Of a stretch of DNA of 64,000 nucleotides, positions 62,255-64,000 are shown piece by piece. Positions within the stretch are counted from its first letter, which is position 1, and each line of letters starts with the position of its first letter. Source of the stretch: CAZNPL01 sp964574815 (GTDB lineage: Bacteria; Planctomycetota; Phycisphaerae; UBA1845); assembly GCA_964574815.1 (NCBI GenBank), contig CAZNPL010000027.1, forward strand, positions 32,994 through 96,993, in the 5' to 3' direction. Made by a program: the position numbers and the translations under genes. The notes under the pieces are model-generated. The model was given only the letters and a program-made list of their open reading frames with translations, had not been told where the DNA came from and ran no database searches.

Positions 62255-62585
62255 TAAGCACCGAGGCAGCTTCGCACCCAAGAGTCAAGGACAATGGCGC
62301 CGCGCACACGCGGCTCTGCGCTACCTCTACAGACACAGCGTAATCTTTGCACTGGTCTGTCCAGCCGAGCTTGCTTTTCGATCGTCCATGTTAACGCTCT
62401 TATCAATTGTCCGTGACTGAGACGCTTCGCGAATCTCCGAACGCCAAGGCCGGAACGCATTCGACCGATGTTGGCATAAGTGCGGACATCGTTTAGAGTG
62501 AAGTGTAGATCGCCCGGATCTGGCGAGGCGCCAGCCTCGCGTCACGGGGTGTCAACCACTGTACGAAGTTACTGGAGGGTGATGG
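62255..62585. other. Gene-free stretch between Tricorn-like gene and broken sulfatase
   Basis: 331 bases with no convincing gene, repeat or promoter. The ribosome site GGAGGGTGATGG for the sulfatase start is at its right end. Confidence 0.4.
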
Positions 62586-63637
62586 ATGTGCGGGGCTGGA
62601 GTGGGGCGGACCAGCACGTCGCCGGTCCTGGGTGTCTGTCTGTTTGGGGTCTTACTCTCTCTTGCGACGAACGGATGCCGAAAGGAGCCGGCCGGTCATC
62701 CCGCGCGAGCAAACCGCCCCAGACCCAACATCATACTGATCAGCCTCGAGTCCGTCCGCGCCGACCACGTAGGCTGCAACGGCTACGAGCGCAACACAAC
62801 ACCCTCTCTCGATGCGCTGGCCGCCGAAGGCATCAATTTCCCGACGACACCATGTTCGTGCCCGACGATGCCGAACCGGTCGACCGCCATGACTACGAAA
62901 ACTGGCGCGTCACAGGCAAGACGGTTCGCCCGGAGCAGTTGGCCTACGTGAAGTCGCAGTACGACGGCGAGATCCGCTGCACCGACGAACTCCTGGGGCG
63001 GCTCTGGCAACGCCTCCGCGAGCTGCAGCTCTGGAACAACACCGCCGTCATCGTCACCGCCGACCACGGCGAGGAGTTCTTCGAGCACGGGACCAAGGGC
63101 CACAAGAACAATCTCTTCGACGAATCACTCCACGTGCCCCTCGTCGTAAAGCCACCTCGCAGCATCCGACCCAAACGCGACGCCCGCCTCGTCAGCCTCA
63201 TCGACCTCTACCCCACGATACTCGAACTCGCGAACATCGAGCCGGGCGTCCCCTATCATGGCCGGTCCCTCTTGCGCCCCGCGCCTGCGAAGCCGACGAC
63301 CGGCTTCTACGAATTGGTGACCACCTTCTATCTCCAGCAGCCGTCGGGTGGGGAGCGGAAGCAGTCTCATCAGTGGTATGCCGTCCGGCAGGGCCACTTC
63401 AAACTGATCAGCGTGTACGACGAGAACGCCTGGGCCCTCTACGACCTCGAAAGCGACCCGCGCGAGCAATCTCCTCTCGGCCCCGACCAGAACAACAAGT
63501 TCAGGACGCTCCGCCTCCGTTTGGAACGCTACCGCAACCAGATGCAGGAGCTGGCCAAGGCATGGGCCTCCTCCCCGCCGGCGGATCTCGACCCCGACGA
63601 GCTCGATCGCCTCCGCTCCCTCGGCTACCTCGACTGA
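62586..63637 (+). pseudogene. Sulfatase gene, internally deleted and frameshifted
   Basis: The N-terminal part, in the frame of ATG 62586, has a lipoprotein signal (GVLLSLATNGC) and the sulfatase opening NIILISLESVRADHVGCNGY, ending DALAAEGINF near 62840. The sequence then continues in another frame as TMFVPDDAEPVDRHDYENW, then VIVTADHGEEFFEHGTKG and DESLHVPLVVKPPR, to the stop at 63637. The middle, which in sulfatases contains the (C/S)xPxR formylglycine site, is missing. Without it no sulfatase activity is possible. It is either a natural deletion or an assembly artefact. Confidence 0.75.
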
Positions 63638-63661
63638 GAAAACGGAGGAAACGGGGCAAAA

Positions 63662-63829
63662 ATCTCGTTCTGAGGAAACCAAAACGGCGCAGCGATCTTT
63701 TGCTGAGCGTAACGAAAATGGCGTAGCGATCTTTTGCTGAGGGTAACGAAAACGGCGTAGCGATCCTTTTCTGAGGATAACGAAAACGGACTCGGGATCT
63801 TGTTCTGACGAGCACAAAGTGGTCAGGAG
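63662..63829. repeat. Tandem 34-bp repeat, five units
   Basis: Units begin at 63662, 63695, 63729, 63763 and 63797. The two middle units are almost identical, reading ATCTTTTGCTGAG(C/G)GTAACG. Outer units are more diverged. There is no alternating spacer, so it is not a CRISPR array. It looks like an intergenic minisatellite. Confidence 0.85.
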
Positions 63830-63925
63830 TCTCCTTCTGCGCCTTACCCCATCCCTTGCGCAGCAAGCAGCGGGGAAACCAAGCGACCAGCATCGCAGGG
63901 ACCCATCCTTCGCGGGTGCCCCACA

Positions 63926-63977
63926 CCTTCGCGAAGCGAAGGGTCGGAGACGGACCGGCAGCAGGCCGAAGGCCTGC
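63926..63977. repeat. Two 7-bp hairpins with GAA loops
   Basis: CCTTCGC-GAA-GCGAAGG (63926-63942) and GCAGGCC-GAA-GGCCTGC (63961-63977). Both are perfect palindromes with the same loop and probably belong to dispersed intergenic repeats. The second is followed by TCTATAGTAGCC. Confidence 0.6.
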
Positions 63978-64000
63978 TCTATAGTAGCCGGGGGCCGGCT

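Larger units (their letters stand above)
63638..64000. other. Gene-free repeat region at right edge
   Basis: 363 bases with no coding content. It holds the 34-bp tandem repeats (63662-63829) and two small hairpins with GAA loops (63926-63942, 63961-63977), then runs to the window edge. Confidence 0.6.

Noticed and set aside
63662..63829. CRISPR array
   Set aside because: Units follow each other directly without unique spacers, and no cas gene is present.

Overview
The window is high-GC bacterial DNA, most likely from a planctomycete of Phycisphaerae type. The grounds are a secreted protein with a dockerin-like DVDGNG tail, an NHL / von Willebrand A (VWA) / MoxR / DUF58 cluster, many lipoproteins of unknown function, a sulfatase remnant, and hairpin repeats scattered between genes. 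Lipid A and LPS export genes (lpxD, lpxI, lptD) show a Gram-negative outer membrane. mqnA-mqnC show menaquinone synthesis by the futalosine route. Placement below phylum is inference.

Layout. 1-7,848: an NHL-repeat protein (cut by the window edge) leads an operon of a large membrane VWA protein, MoxR ATPase, DUF58 protein and BatA-type VWA protein. 7,923-13,384: nadB, then lpxI and lpxD on the minus strand, then a short uvrC. 13,578-17,107: two small related secreted proteins, a dockerin-tailed protein, an HTH protein and a PqqD-domain protein with a twin-arginine motif and a cysteine-rich tail. 17,551-29,467: an integrated mobile element of about 11.9 kb, bounded by hybrid att sites at tRNA-Leu(UAA). 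Its left arm carries an ArdC / small protein / clamp-loader ATPase / serine-recombinase operon. Its right arm carries two excisionase-like proteins, a primase-helicase-type ATPase, a toxin-antitoxin pair and the tyrosine integrase. 29,708-46,000: porin-like protein, Na+/H+ antiporter, lipoproteins, AGCS and NSS symporters, mqnAC, and an operon of SSS symporter, CapA-like protein and sugar dehydrogenase. 47,931-57,319: ADP-forming acyl-CoA synthetase, CoA-transferase/GNAT fusion, lptD and an MMPL-type exporter. 57,287-64,000: hydrolase lipoprotein, Tricorn-like protease, broken sulfatase gene, and terminal tandem repeats.

The most interesting part is the mobile element. The two att copies share a 14-base core and then differ exactly as attL/attR hybrids should. 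The integrase reading frame enters both copies in the same phase. In the excised circle the integrase would therefore end in a 74-residue tail encoded at the other end of the element, whereas in the chromosome it ends in antisense tRNA sequence. The element also holds two arrays of short repeated motifs: one helically phased, one made of two opposed blocks. Outside the element, the PqqD-Tat-double-knottin protein at 16,379-17,107 is the strongest candidate for something undescribed. Starts were chosen from visible ribosome sites and signal peptides. Family names come from reading the translations; no database was searched.
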